From a virus: a stretch of 33,571 bases of DNA. This document shows, one piece after another, positions 1 through 7,443 of this stretch (the stretch's first letter is position 1; every line of letters begins with the position of its first letter). A model generated the notes under the pieces. That model was not told the DNA's origin. It made no database searches and worked only from the letters and a program-made list of their open reading frames with translations. The position numbers and the translations under genes are program-made. Location of the stretch: the IMG/VR virus record IMGVR_UViG_3300025897_000038, positions 1 through 33,571 of that record; one strand, given 5' to 3'.

Positions 1-71
1 TATTCTATCTAGCACAAGCATCTGTAGTTGGATTTTATTTTGGCGCACAAGCTTACATGTCAAAGAAATGA
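1..71 (+). CDS. C-terminus of a holin-like small membrane protein (5' end outside window)
   Basis: Reading frame 3 is open from the left edge to a TGA at 69-71, giving the last 22 residues of a protein that ends FYFGAQAYMSKK. The preceding residues are hydrophobic (FYLAQASVVG). A short hydrophobic helix ending in G-F-Y-F-G-A/S-R/Q and a few polar or basic residues is typical of the C-terminus of small phage or gene-transfer-agent proteins described as three-helix holins. That assignment is an inference from very few residues. Its stop overlaps the start of the next gene (ATGA at 68-71), so the two are probably translationally coupled. Confidence 0.45.
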   Translation, partial: FYLAQASVVGFYFGAQAYMSKK

Positions 72-532
72 AAACATATCAACAACTAATCTCTGAATTA
101 TTTGATAAAAAAATAAATTTAAAAGACATGGATATAGATTATGATGAAGAATCAGCAACTTATCACTTTAAAACACCAAAAGGTCAACATATTGAAGTTG
201 AAATAGTTGCTGATAACAATGGTGATTATGAATTTTCTTTTCAAAGTGATTCATCTGAGCCAGATAATCCAACTAGCAAAACAAACCAAGGTCAAGGTGA
301 AGAAATCTTAATCTTCTCAACTGTTCTTCATATTTTTGAAGAATTTCTTAAAATAGAAGATTTTCCTAATTTTTATTTAGAGGCTACATTAAGTGAACAA
401 AACCGTGTAAGTTTATATCGTAAAATGCTTAAATTATTTGTAAAAAAGTATCCTCAGTATCAAGTAACAGAAACAACAAAAAGTCCAAAGGCTATGAGAG
501 GTTTCATTCGATTTGATGTAAGGGTTAAATAA
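68..532 (+). CDS. Putative capsid-targeted internal protein, 154 aa, function unknown
   Basis: The N-terminus MKTYQQLISELFDKK closely resembles the capsid-targeting peptide of T4 internal proteins (MKTYQEFIAE...). It contains I-S-E, which fits the (L/I)xE cleavage rule of the T4 gp21 prohead protease, so cleavage after Glu10 would leave a mature protein of about 144 residues. The rest is acidic in the first half, with a Ser/Asn/Gln-rich linker near residues 60-78. The second half is a mixed alpha/beta region rich in Phe, Leu and Lys and ends in a basic segment (MRGFIRFDVRVK). I recognise no enzymatic motif. The start overlaps the preceding stop by ATGA. The two following genes carry the same type of N-terminus, so this is the first of three putative cargo genes in a row. 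The targeting role is inferred from T4. Confidence 0.72.
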   Translation: MKTYQQLISELFDKKINLKDMDIDYDEESATYHFKTPKGQHIEVEIVADNNGDYEFSFQSDSSEPDNPTSKTNQGQGEEILIFSTVLHIFEEFLKIEDFPNFYLEATLSEQNRVSLYRKMLKLFVKKYPQYQVTETTKSPKAMRGFIRFDVRVK

Positions 533-534
533 AA

Positions 535-1545
535 ATGATTCCATTTAAAGAATTTTTAACAGAAAGAATCCAGTGGCAACGTTCATTATTTGACCATTTG
601 TTTTTAGATCATAATGGTTTACTATATGATGATAATTATTATCATGACCATGAATTAGATAGACGTTATAATTTTCAAAAAGAAGATAATGAAACATTTC
701 AATTACCTCTTGACGTAAGTTTCATAAAAAAACTATCCACTCCAGTACGTCTGGTAGCAGGACATGCTACAGGTATAGGCGGAATTCAAAAATTAAAAGC
801 ACTACAAAATAAAAAATCTAAACAGATATCTGCATTCACTGTTGATAACTATGGAACATTGATTAATGGTGTTTGGGCTGATTCTGTTGGTGGAATTCTT
901 GTGATACTTGATGGTATTGCTGTACTTGGAAATGAATATGATATTGACAGTAGAGTGAATAAAAAAGGTACAAGACTCGTAGACATTAGTACTCAAGGTT
1001 CTATTAACTATTCAAATCATTTCATTGAATATAAAGATCAAGATGGATATAGAGCATACAAAGCGTTGTTAAGAGAGTTGTTGCGTTTCAAACATGGATT
1101 GATAAAAAAGTTACGTGCTACTTATGAAGATAAAAGATTAAAAACTAAAGAGTGTGAAGCAAGTGGAGTAATTGCCAATTGTCCTTACGATATACCAGGC
1201 AATGTTAAACAGAAATATATTAAACAATATATAGGCGGCACTGAAAAAATAATTAAAAGTGACCCCGCATTTCATGAAGCATTTAGTAAACTCATTCTAG
1301 CTTGGCCAATTGAACAGAGTAAAAAATGGAATAAAGGAAGTTCCGATGTTGATTATGATGAGATAGTTGTATCTGATTTCAAAATACTAAAAATATATTA
1401 TACAGAAGATTCTTTATCTGGAATAGATGAGGAACATTTCAAAAAAGTTATTGCGGGTACAATCCCATCTGAAAAAATAGGTCATGAAGATTATGAGAAT
1501 TCACCAAACATTGTTAAAAAATATCTTAAAAGTTTAAAGAAGTAA
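535..1545 (+). CDS. Putative capsid-targeted protein, 336 aa, function unknown
   Basis: The protein begins MIPFKEFLTERIQWQ, a T4-like capsid-targeting peptide with L-T-E as the expected prohead-protease site after residue 10. Beyond it I see no recognised domain. There is a His/Asp/Tyr-rich stretch near residues 20-45 (DDNYYHDHELDRRY), a glycine-rich hydrophobic segment near 110-132 (NGVWADSVGGILVILDGIAV), and a Lys-rich helical second half. The central segment is not convincing as a membrane helix because charged residues surround it closely. The gene starts two bases after the previous stop, and its own TAA shares a base with the next ATG, so the three cargo-like genes form one translational unit. 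It may be an internal virion protein delivered with the DNA; no function can be assigned from sequence. Confidence 0.7.
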   Translation: MIPFKEFLTERIQWQRSLFDHLFLDHNGLLYDDNYYHDHELDRRYNFQKEDNETFQLPLDVSFIKKLSTPVRLVAGHATGIGGIQKLKALQNKKSKQISAFTVDNYGTLINGVWADSVGGILVILDGIAVLGNEYDIDSRVNKKGTRLVDISTQGSINYSNHFIEYKDQDGYRAYKALLRELLRFKHGLIKKLRATYEDKRLKTKECEASGVIANCPYDIPGNVKQKYIKQYIGGTEKIIKSDPAFHEAFSKLILAWPIEQSKKWNKGSSDVDYDEIVVSDFKILKIYYTEDSLSGIDEEHFKKVIAGTIPSEKIGHEDYENSPNIVKKYLKSLKK

Positions 1546-3650
1546 TGAAATCCTTTCGCACATTTTTAACAGAAGCAAGAAGAAATCCCACGTTAAATGT
1601 AAAACAAAGTCCAGTTGATGCTTTAGATGGATATAGAACTGATAAGATGGCCTTTGCTACTTACATAGATGATACTGCAGAGTTTGATAAACTATCAAAA
1701 GATGACACACCTACCGTTATATTGAATACAAAATCAAGATTCAATACACCAAATGGAATTTATACATATCCTATTCCTGTATTGTATACACAATATCTTA
1801 AAGAAGGTGATAAACTTTTTGACCCACCATTTGCTGGTGATAAAGCATACATTGCATTAGTATCACGCAAGAGTGGTGGAAAACATCTAAATCTTGGCAA
1901 TTACAGTAATGCTAAATTTCAGAAAGATAAGAAATTATTAGCACAGGATATTGTTGGTTTCATGAAAAAGAAACATGGAATTAAGAATGAACGTTTGCTG
2001 CATGAGATGGTCAAGGCAATGTATAAGTATGCAGAGACAAATGCCAGAAAGCAAAGTAATGGTGGAAAGATTTGGAACATCACTCGTATGTTAGGATTTC
2101 TATTTTCAGATAAATATTCTGCTACTTGGTCAATGTTAACTGCAATGCTAAAAGAAAATGATGCAGATAAAATAGCAAAGAGTTTATCTGATGATTCAGA
2201 AATAAAATTTGAATTGGACGATGGTACTGATTATGATTCTAAATTTGATAGTGGAAAGAAAGAAGAAAAAAAGAAAGAAGAAAAGAAAGTAGTTGATGAA
2301 TATGTATCAGACTTGAAAGAAGATTCGGACTTGAAGATGGACCCAAATAATACAAAAACTTATCATATATTCCGAGAAGCAAATGGAATAAAAACATATG
2401 AACCTAGTACTAATGTTTGGGCAAAGATTTTAAGAAGAGGGGTAGAAGGTGATAAAAAGTTTTATTATGATTCAGCATACGATAATAAACAAGAAGGAAT
2501 CATTCATCCATCCGAGCCAGTACAAGCAGTATTCTTTTCTAGATTAGGGTATGAAGTTAAAGGTCCTTATTTTAATAAAGACTATAAGATGTCAGACAAA
2601 GAAGAAAAGAGTTCTAAAATTAGTATTATTCAAACACATCTTAAAAGAGGTAAATCTTTTAGAAGTTTGAATAAAGATAAACTTAATATAAAATCAGATA
2701 GTGAGTTTAATAGTGCGCTTCAAGACGCATTGTTGAAAAAAACAAGTGGTATAGCTTTTATTGAAAAAGGATATCTTAAAGATAAACTTCCTCCAATTGT
2801 AGCTAAAGGAATTCTTGAAGTTGATTTAGATTACTACAAATATCTGAAAGATGTAGATGAAAAAGTTATAGTAGCTGCCGTACAAAAGAATATTAGTCCA
2901 TTGGAAGTTGCAAGATTTTTCAATAAGTATGATATAGAAGTATCTGATAGCTTAAAAAAAGTAATTGTGATGAAAAATTATGTAATGATTAAAGCTTTCA
3001 TGGATATGAACCCAAAAGCTGACTTATTACTTTATGCCATTCAGAAAGACCCTACAATGTTAGATATATTTGTTGATGTTGAAGATGATGGTCATAGAGA
3101 ATATCGTAAGATACCAGAAGGAGTTCAAAAGCAAATACCAGCAATAATCAAAGCATACTTTAAACAAAAAAATCATAGACCAGCTACAAAGAAACGTTTG
3201 GCTATGACTGTTCTTGAATATATAGATAAGAAGACAATCAATGAAAAATATGCTGATGAAATTGCGGAAGCTATAAAATATTGGAGTCCGCATGGCTATC
3301 TAGATACACATATGGATGGTGTTCTAAACGATCTAGGCAAAAAGAATGCTTTGAGTCAATCGAATCTAAAACATATTGCAGATGCTGCTGAACATTTATT
3401 TGTAAGCGGACATCTTCCTCAATACAAAGAGGCAACTCCATTTAGCCATGAAGATATACATCGTAGACAAATGGATGAATATAAATTTAAAATTGCATCT
3501 AAACTATTTTATCAACTTCAGGATAAAAAGATAGAAAATGCTGATGTGAATAGAATCAAAAAAGCTTTGCTTAAATACAGAAATGAAAATCAAAATGATT
3601 CCGAATTTATGATGCACACTTGGTCATGGAAAAAGTTTTTAGAAAGTTAA
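1545..3650 (+). CDS. Large putative capsid-targeted protein, 701 aa, function unknown
   Basis: The N-terminus MKSFRTFLTEARRNP has the same targeting pattern as its two upstream neighbours, with L-T-E for prohead-protease cleavage after residue 10. Residues 30-110 contain a compact region with the phrase SRFNTPNGIYTYPIP followed by DPPFAGDKAYIALV. It looks like a folded domain, but I cannot name it. A Lys/Glu-rich linker (about residues 230-250) separates it from a second region. Residues 400-560 are helical with short repeats of the type 'LKxVDEKVIVAAVQKNISP', which suggest a solenoid-like arrangement. At roughly 78 kDa it is similar in scale to T4 Alt, the large enzyme packaged in the T4 head, but I do not see a convincing ADP-ribosyltransferase R-S-E triad. 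Its start overlaps the previous stop by one base. Confidence 0.7.
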   Translation: MKSFRTFLTEARRNPTLNVKQSPVDALDGYRTDKMAFATYIDDTAEFDKLSKDDTPTVILNTKSRFNTPNGIYTYPIPVLYTQYLKEGDKLFDPPFAGDKAYIALVSRKSGGKHLNLGNYSNAKFQKDKKLLAQDIVGFMKKKHGIKNERLLHEMVKAMYKYAETNARKQSNGGKIWNITRMLGFLFSDKYSATWSMLTAMLKENDADKIAKSLSDDSEIKFELDDGTDYDSKFDSGKKEEKKKEEKKVVDEYVSDLKEDSDLKMDPNNTKTYHIFREANGIKTYEPSTNVWAKILRRGVEGDKKFYYDSAYDNKQEGIIHPSEPVQAVFFSRLGYEVKGPYFNKDYKMSDKEEKSSKISIIQTHLKRGKSFRSLNKDKLNIKSDSEFNSALQDALLKKTSGIAFIEKGYLKDKLPPIVAKGILEVDLDYYKYLKDVDEKVIVAAVQKNISPLEVARFFNKYDIEVSDSLKKVIVMKNYVMIKAFMDMNPKADLLLYAIQKDPTMLDIFVDVEDDGHREYRKIPEGVQKQIPAIIKAYFKQKNHRPATKKRLAMTVLEYIDKKTINEKYADEIAEAIKYWSPHGYLDTHMDGVLNDLGKKNALSQSNLKHIADAAEHLFVSGHLPQYKEATPFSHEDIHRRQMDEYKFKIASKLFYQLQDKKIENADVNRIKKALLKYRNENQNDSEFMMHTWSWKKFLES

Positions 3651-3665
3651 TCAAAAGGAGAACAA

Positions 3666-4277
3666 ATGTTAATTAAATTAAAACTTGTTGGAATTTTAAC
3701 AACAAGTTTGATAGCTACATTATTTCTTGGGTCATGTAGAGATTCCCTACCTATAAATGAAACAGAACGTATAGTTGAAATTAAAGATAATCATACAGTA
3801 AATAATCATACAGAAATTATCAAAGATAATCATACTGTTACAGTAACCACTACAACAAATAATACAACAGAATCTACATCCTCCACATCAGATACTTCAG
3901 CAACTTTACCTGCAGAACCAGAAGAAAGTTCTTATATCATGGCATTATATGGAGAAACTTCTAGAGATGTTACAATAGGTGATTGGACGTTAGGAAATCT
4001 ACCGACATTGACTTTATATCTAGAAGGTGTATCTGACAAGCTAGTAATAAATCAAACTGGTGTTTTACCAAGTTTTGATAATTTTACTTCAACTGTAGGT
4101 GGATTTTATAACTATACTTTGAATAAAAATGATATGAAACTTGATGGTGCGAATGTAAATTCAGATAACACATCAGATATTACTCTTTTATATAAAACTA
4201 AATTATATGGATTTGTAAAAGAGGATTTGCAAATCGTTGAACTAAATCCAATTGAAATGACTTTAAAGGTGAAATGA
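3666..4277 (+). CDS. Secreted lipoprotein with Thr/Asn-rich stalk
   Basis: A strong Shine-Dalgarno (AAAGGAGA) precedes the ATG. The first 24 residues form a type II signal peptide: basic start MLIKLKL, a hydrophobic core, then lipobox LGSC with Cys24 as the expected lipidated residue. A low-complexity linker follows, with the repeated unit KDNHTV (residues about 40-60; imperfect DNA repeats at 3783-3801 and 3822-3840) and a run rich in Thr, Asn and Ser. The C-terminal 110 residues look like a beta-rich folded domain. Phage lipoproteins are often moron-type factors that block superinfection or modify the envelope; that role is inference. The protein is too large and not Pro-rich enough for a typical Rz1 spanin. 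The stop overlaps the next start (ATGA). Confidence 0.75.
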   Translation: MLIKLKLVGILTTSLIATLFLGSCRDSLPINETERIVEIKDNHTVNNHTEIIKDNHTVTVTTTTNNTTESTSSTSDTSATLPAEPEESSYIMALYGETSRDVTIGDWTLGNLPTLTLYLEGVSDKLVINQTGVLPSFDNFTSTVGGFYNYTLNKNDMKLDGANVNSDNTSDITLLYKTKLYGFVKEDLQIVELNPIEMTLKVK

Positions 4278-4426
4278 AAATAAAAGAAGACGACCCAGAG
4301 ACACTTTATTATGAAAACAGAAGAATAGGTATGACAGATTATAGATTCAAAGATTTGCCGAATTGGGCAAAGGAAGCTATGATTAAGCAATATAGAGAAG
4401 AAGCGGAACAAAAGAATTATAAATGA
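4274..4426 (+). CDS. Small hypothetical protein, 50 aa
   Basis: This is an open frame from ATG 4274 to TGA 4424-4426, overlapping the preceding stop and the following start by four bases each (ATGA). That is the coupling pattern used throughout this cluster. The product starts MKIKEDDPETLYYENRR and ends EEAEQKNYK; it is charged, soluble and probably helical. It contains D-L-P-N-W-A-K-E-A, a motif seen in several small phage proteins without known function. No cysteine, signal or membrane segment is present. I do not recognise it; the case for a real gene rests on tight coupling and normal codon use. Confidence 0.6.
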   Translation: MKIKEDDPETLYYENRRIGMTDYRFKDLPNWAKEAMIKQYREEAEQKNYK

Positions 4427-4653
4427 AGAATGATGAGCTAAACGAAATAATAAAAGAGTTGCAATCGGCTCCAGAAGTATTTCGTTTAGCAATAAAATTT
4501 TATAACAGTATGCCCAGTGGAAAAAATAAAAAAGAATTAGGTAGATGCATATCAGAAGCAAAAGAAAACTTTAGAATGCTAGATGTGATTCTTGAAGATA
4601 TTCAATGGGATTTAGAAAAAGAAGAAGTTGAAAAATTAATTGACAAAAAATGA
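4423..4653 (+). CDS. Small helical hypothetical protein, 76 aa
   Basis: The start ATG overlaps the TGA of the previous small gene. The product, MKNDELNEIIKELQSAPEVF..., is charged and predicted helical throughout, with a possible short coiled coil at its C-terminus (DVILEDIQWDLEKEEVEKL). There are no enzymatic motifs. It lies eleven bases before the synthetase-like gene, whose Shine-Dalgarno sequence starts at the end of this gene. Function unknown. Confidence 0.6.
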   Translation: MKNDELNEIIKELQSAPEVFRLAIKFYNSMPSGKNKKELGRCISEAKENFRMLDVILEDIQWDLEKEEVEKLIDKK

Positions 4654-4663
4654 AAGGAGAAAA

Positions 4664-5497
4664 ATGACCCAACTAATTGACCCTCTAAAATATACAAACA
4701 CCATAAATTCTTTACGATCTTTTTTTTTAGATAGAGGTTTCGCAGAAGTTCACACTCAAAATCGTTTGAGTATTTTAGCAGCATGTGAAGACCCATTCAA
4801 TGTTGCTACTTATAATTACGCAGGAGAGGTATGGCCTTTACCTCAAACAGGTCAGATGTGGTTAGAACATGAATTATTAAAAAGCCCTTCTTCTGAAGGG
4901 TTTTTTTGTATCAGCACAAGTTATAGACAAGAACCAAATGCAATACCAGGAAGACATGATATTATTTTTCCAATGTTTGAATTTGAATTTCCTGGAACGA
5001 TAGAGGACTTAAAAAATATGGAATATGAATTATGTGAACATCTTGGATTCACCAAACCTACAGAAAAAACATATAAAGAATGGCAAGCTCATTTTAATCT
5101 TAATGAAACAGAGGAATTGAAAGCAGAGCATGAAACTCAAATGGAAAAAGAATTCAATACAACAATGATTACAGATTTTCCAGAATTCACAAGTCCATTT
5201 TGGAATATGAGCAGATATGAAGATGGAGTACACAGCAAGAAAATAGATGTTATCCTTGGTGGTATGGAAACAATTGGTAGTGCCGAACGGAGCACAGATG
5301 TTAAAATGATGAGAGATACTTTCCATACTATAACAAATGGTGAGTATAGTGAATTACTGTACAAGTTATTTGGTAAAGACAGGGTTGAAGCAGAACTAGA
5401 AAAGTTTTTGTCATTTGAATTTTTCCCTAGAGTCGGGGGAGGAATTGGTATGACTAGGATGATTGCTGCTTTGGAAAAATGTAAAATTCTAAAATAA
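4664..5497 (+). CDS. Class II Asp/Asn-tRNA-synthetase-like catalytic domain, stand-alone (277 aa)
   Basis: I chose ATG 4664 over an in-frame ATG at 4640 because AAAGGAGA lies five to ten bases upstream and the conserved protein begins MTQLIDPLKYTNTIN. The protein shows the class II core of the Asp/Asn/Lys synthetase group. A substrate-binding region TGQMWLEHELL lies near residue 60. Motif 2 is YRQE followed by GRHDIIFPMFEFEFPG (about residues 85-107). Motif 3 is GGGIGMTRMIAALE at the C-terminus, with the ATP-binding Arg. The N-terminal OB-fold anticodon domain is absent; full AspRS or AsnRS would be about 430-600 residues. It could be an ammonia-dependent asparagine synthetase-like (AsnA or archaeal AS-AR type) enzyme, or one that aminoacylates something other than tRNA (EpmA-type precedent). 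The reaction cannot be fixed from sequence. A terminator-like hairpin lies inside the gene at 4880-4907. Confidence 0.85.
   Translation: MTQLIDPLKYTNTINSLRSFFLDRGFAEVHTQNRLSILAACEDPFNVATYNYAGEVWPLPQTGQMWLEHELLKSPSSEGFFCISTSYRQEPNAIPGRHDIIFPMFEFEFPGTIEDLKNMEYELCEHLGFTKPTEKTYKEWQAHFNLNETEELKAEHETQMEKEFNTTMITDFPEFTSPFWNMSRYEDGVHSKKIDVILGGMETIGSAERSTDVKMMRDTFHTITNGEYSELLYKLFGKDRVEAELEKFLSFEFFPRVGGGIGMTRMIAALEKCKILK
4880..4907 (+). terminator. Terminator-shaped hairpin inside the synthetase-like coding sequence
   Basis: The DNA reads A-run, GCCCTTC, loop TTCT, GAAGGGT, then T7. This gives a seven-pair stem (one G-U pair) flanked by A and T tracts, which is the textbook form of a bidirectional intrinsic terminator. 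It lies in frame within the synthetase-like gene and encodes KSPSSEGFF, so it may simply be coding constraint. Whether it ends any transcript is unknown. Confidence 0.4.
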
Positions 5498-5509
5498 GAG
5501 TGATTAATT

Positions 5510-5887
5510 ATGAATTTATTTCAAAAGATTGATTTTATAAGCCATTCTGGATTACCATTAACTTGGAAAATTGAATGTGATGGAATTACACCCGATGAAT
5601 GGATTGCTTTAGCACATATTATCAGAGAATATGAACCGAAAAATTGGCAATATGCAATTGGTATTCCTAGAGGTGGAGTTCAGCTTGCTAATAATTTAAA
5701 CAAGTATAGCACAAATAATACAAACGATCCAATATTAATAGTAGATGATGTGTATACAACAGGCAGAAGTTTCAGAGATTTTTCAAAAAATTTTGTAGAT
5801 TCTGAAGTAATTAAATGGTGTGTGTTTGCAAGAAACCCTATTGAAGATGATGTAAAAGCTTTATTCACTATGCCACAAAAAGGTTGA
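5510..5887 (+). CDS. Phosphoribosyltransferase-family protein (type I), 125 aa
   Basis: Residues 75-93 contain ILIVDDVYTTGRS, the PRPP-binding loop of type I phosphoribosyltransferases (hydrophobic strand, two Asp, then TTG-S). Upstream, YAIGIPRGGVQLA (about residues 47-59) matches the pyrophosphate-binding region that ends in a small flexible loop in this fold. At 125 residues the protein is shorter than typical 170-220 residue enzymes; the hood, which sets base specificity, is reduced. It may salvage a nucleobase or act on PRPP in another pathway; the substrate cannot be told. It follows the synthetase-like gene by twelve bases and precedes an exported protein by one base. Fold assignment is firm, function is not. 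Confidence 0.82.
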   Translation: MNLFQKIDFISHSGLPLTWKIECDGITPDEWIALAHIIREYEPKNWQYAIGIPRGGVQLANNLNKYSTNNTNDPILIVDDVYTTGRSFRDFSKNFVDSEVIKWCVFARNPIEDDVKALFTMPQKG

Positions 5888-5888
5888 T

Positions 5889-6218
5889 ATGAAAAAATAT
5901 ATAGTATTGTTAGCGTTATCGTTAACCATGTGTGTTCCAACTGCACCAGCAAAAGAAAGTTGGCCGTTTGAAGAAAAACAAAATTTTATATCAGTATGTT
6001 TTTCACGTATTGCAGCAGACGGTGATTTATTGAAAAAATATTCAACAACTATGTTAAAAAATATTTGTGATTGTACTGCAGATGAGTTAGAAAGAAGTTA
6101 TGATTGGGATACGTTTTCGGAAATAACTCAACCGCCTCTAACAAAAGAGACGGAGAGAAAGTTTTTTATAACTTCATATGAATGTGCATTAGCTGAAAAA
6201 TCAAAAGAGTTTATTTAA
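5889..6218 (+). CDS. Small exported protein with conserved cysteines, 109 aa
   Basis: The N-terminus MKKYIVLLALSLTMCVPTAPAKE is a signal peptide with a probable signal peptidase I site after APA (about residue 21). A Cys at residue 15 is preceded by Met, which does not fit a lipobox well. The mature part is about 88 residues and has four Cys, including ICDC near residues 56-59, so disulfides in the periplasm are likely. It is charged, mixed helical, and ends LAEKSKEFI. I recognise no domain name, although small periplasmic proteins with C-x-C near the middle are common in marine bacteria and their phages. Its TAA and the stop of the convergent nrdB gene lie within the same TTAA at 6215-6218. 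Confidence 0.68.
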   Translation: MKKYIVLLALSLTMCVPTAPAKESWPFEEKQNFISVCFSRIAADGDLLKKYSTTMLKNICDCTADELERSYDWDTFSEITQPPLTKETERKFFITSYECALAEKSKEFI

Positions 6219-7435
6219 GCTACTGCTTCTACAAAGTCATAATTAAATTTACCAATCAAACCACCAACTGTGTATTCAGTAACCTTGCCTTCAAAGAAGT
6301 TGGTGTGGTCTGGTGCATTTAGAATATAATCTAGCCAAGGTAATGGATTTTCTTTAATCTTATAGTTGCCTTTCAAACCAAGTTGAATCAATCTTCGGTC
6401 TGCCATATAACGAATGTACATCTTCATTTCTTCTTGTGTCAGACCTTCCATTTTAGAGAATCCAAATGCACGTTCTATGAACATATCTTCTAGTTCAACT
6501 GCTTTGCGAATCATACTGTAAATCTTTTTCTTAAATATATCATTGACAATTCTAGGATTTTCATTACAGTATGTTCTAAACAATTTTGCCATACCTTGAG
6601 CATGGAGATTTTCATCACGGATTGACCACTCGTTGATCTTTCCAAATCCTTTTAGCTTACCAAATCTTTGAAGATTTAATAACATAGCAAAAGAACTAAA
6701 CAAAACCAATCCTTCATTGATTACAGATTTTGCAATTGCAAGACCTGTGCCTTCCTTAGTATTAACATCAATATCTAACATGTAATCATGCTTCTTTCGC
6801 ATGTGTTCAATTTCTAAGAATGCACTATATTCTGATTCAGGAAATCCTATCGTATCATTGAACAGAGCATACGCTTCCTGATGTATAAATTCCCTCGCCG
6901 CAAAGCTTGCCAACATTTTACGTACTTCATTGTTCTTAAAAATTTTAAGATAATAATTAATGTAATTTTCTCCGACATTCACATCTGATTGTACAAACAA
7001 TGTCAGCACACTACGAATGAAATCTTTTTCACCTTGAGAAAGTTTACCAGATTTCCAATCATGTACATCATCCTCAAGTGATACTTCTTCTGGTATCCAA
7101 TGAATCTTCTCATGATTTTGTGCCATTTCAACTGCCCAGTCATAACGAAATGGTTTGTAAGTCACGGATGGAACTTCCAAACCACCAAATGCTTTTTTCA
7201 AAATCAAATCTTCTTGACTAATCAAATCGGTGTATGTACCGATATGTTTATCATCAATAAAGATTTGCGGAACCGTATTTACTTGCATACCATTAGAAAT
7301 TCTTTGATAGAAGTCTATTCGTTCTTGGTCATCATCCAAAACAATTTCTGTATATTCTAAAGCGTTATTCATAAACCATTCTTTAGCTTTTTGACAATAA
7401 CTACAACCTGTTTTAGAATAAATCTTAATTTCCAT
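6215..7435 (-). CDS. nrdB: Ribonucleotide reductase beta subunit with N-terminal glutaredoxin domain
   Basis: This is a fusion. Residues 1-85 are a glutaredoxin: active site CSYC (Cys11, Cys14) and the cis-proline segment TVPQIFI near 54-60. Residues about 95-406 are the class Ia radical-generating beta subunit. Diiron ligands are visible and correctly spaced: Asp151, Glu182, His185, Glu241, Glu275 and His278, with the radical tyrosine Tyr189 seven residues after Glu182, as in E. coli NrdB (84/115/118/122/204/238/241). The attached glutaredoxin is presumably the electron donor that regenerates the cysteine pair of NrdA, supplying dNTPs for phage DNA. Fusions of this kind are known in some bacteria. 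The gene follows nrdA with an AAGGAG ribosome-binding site overlapping the nrdA stop. The convergent gene ends in the same four bases. Confidence 0.95.
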   Translation of the reverse strand: MEIKIYSKTGCSYCQKAKEWFMNNALEYTEIVLDDDQERIDFYQRISNGMQVNTVPQIFIDDKHIGTYTDLISQEDLILKKAFGGLEVPSVTYKPFRYDWAVEMAQNHEKIHWIPEEVSLEDDVHDWKSGKLSQGEKDFIRSVLTLFVQSDVNVGENYINYYLKIFKNNEVRKMLASFAAREFIHQEAYALFNDTIGFPESEYSAFLEIEHMRKKHDYMLDIDVNTKEGTGLAIAKSVINEGLVLFSSFAMLLNLQRFGKLKGFGKINEWSIRDENLHAQGMAKLFRTYCNENPRIVNDIFKKKIYSMIRKAVELEDMFIERAFGFSKMEGLTQEEMKMYIRYMADRRLIQLGLKGNYKIKENPLPWLDYILNAPDHTNFFEGKVTEYTVGGLIGKFNYDFVEAVA

Positions 7436-7443
7436 TTAACTCC

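Noticed and set aside
3783-3840. Short direct repeats around AAAGATAATCATAC resembling a small repeat array
   Set aside because: They encode the KDNHTV stalk repeats of the lipoprotein and are not evenly spaced with unique spacers, so not CRISPR or iterons.
4112-4561. Minus-strand 149-residue hydrophobic open frame
   Set aside because: It is antisense to the lipoprotein and two small genes that have coupled starts and normal codon use; its hydrophobicity is the usual shadow of A/T-rich coding DNA.
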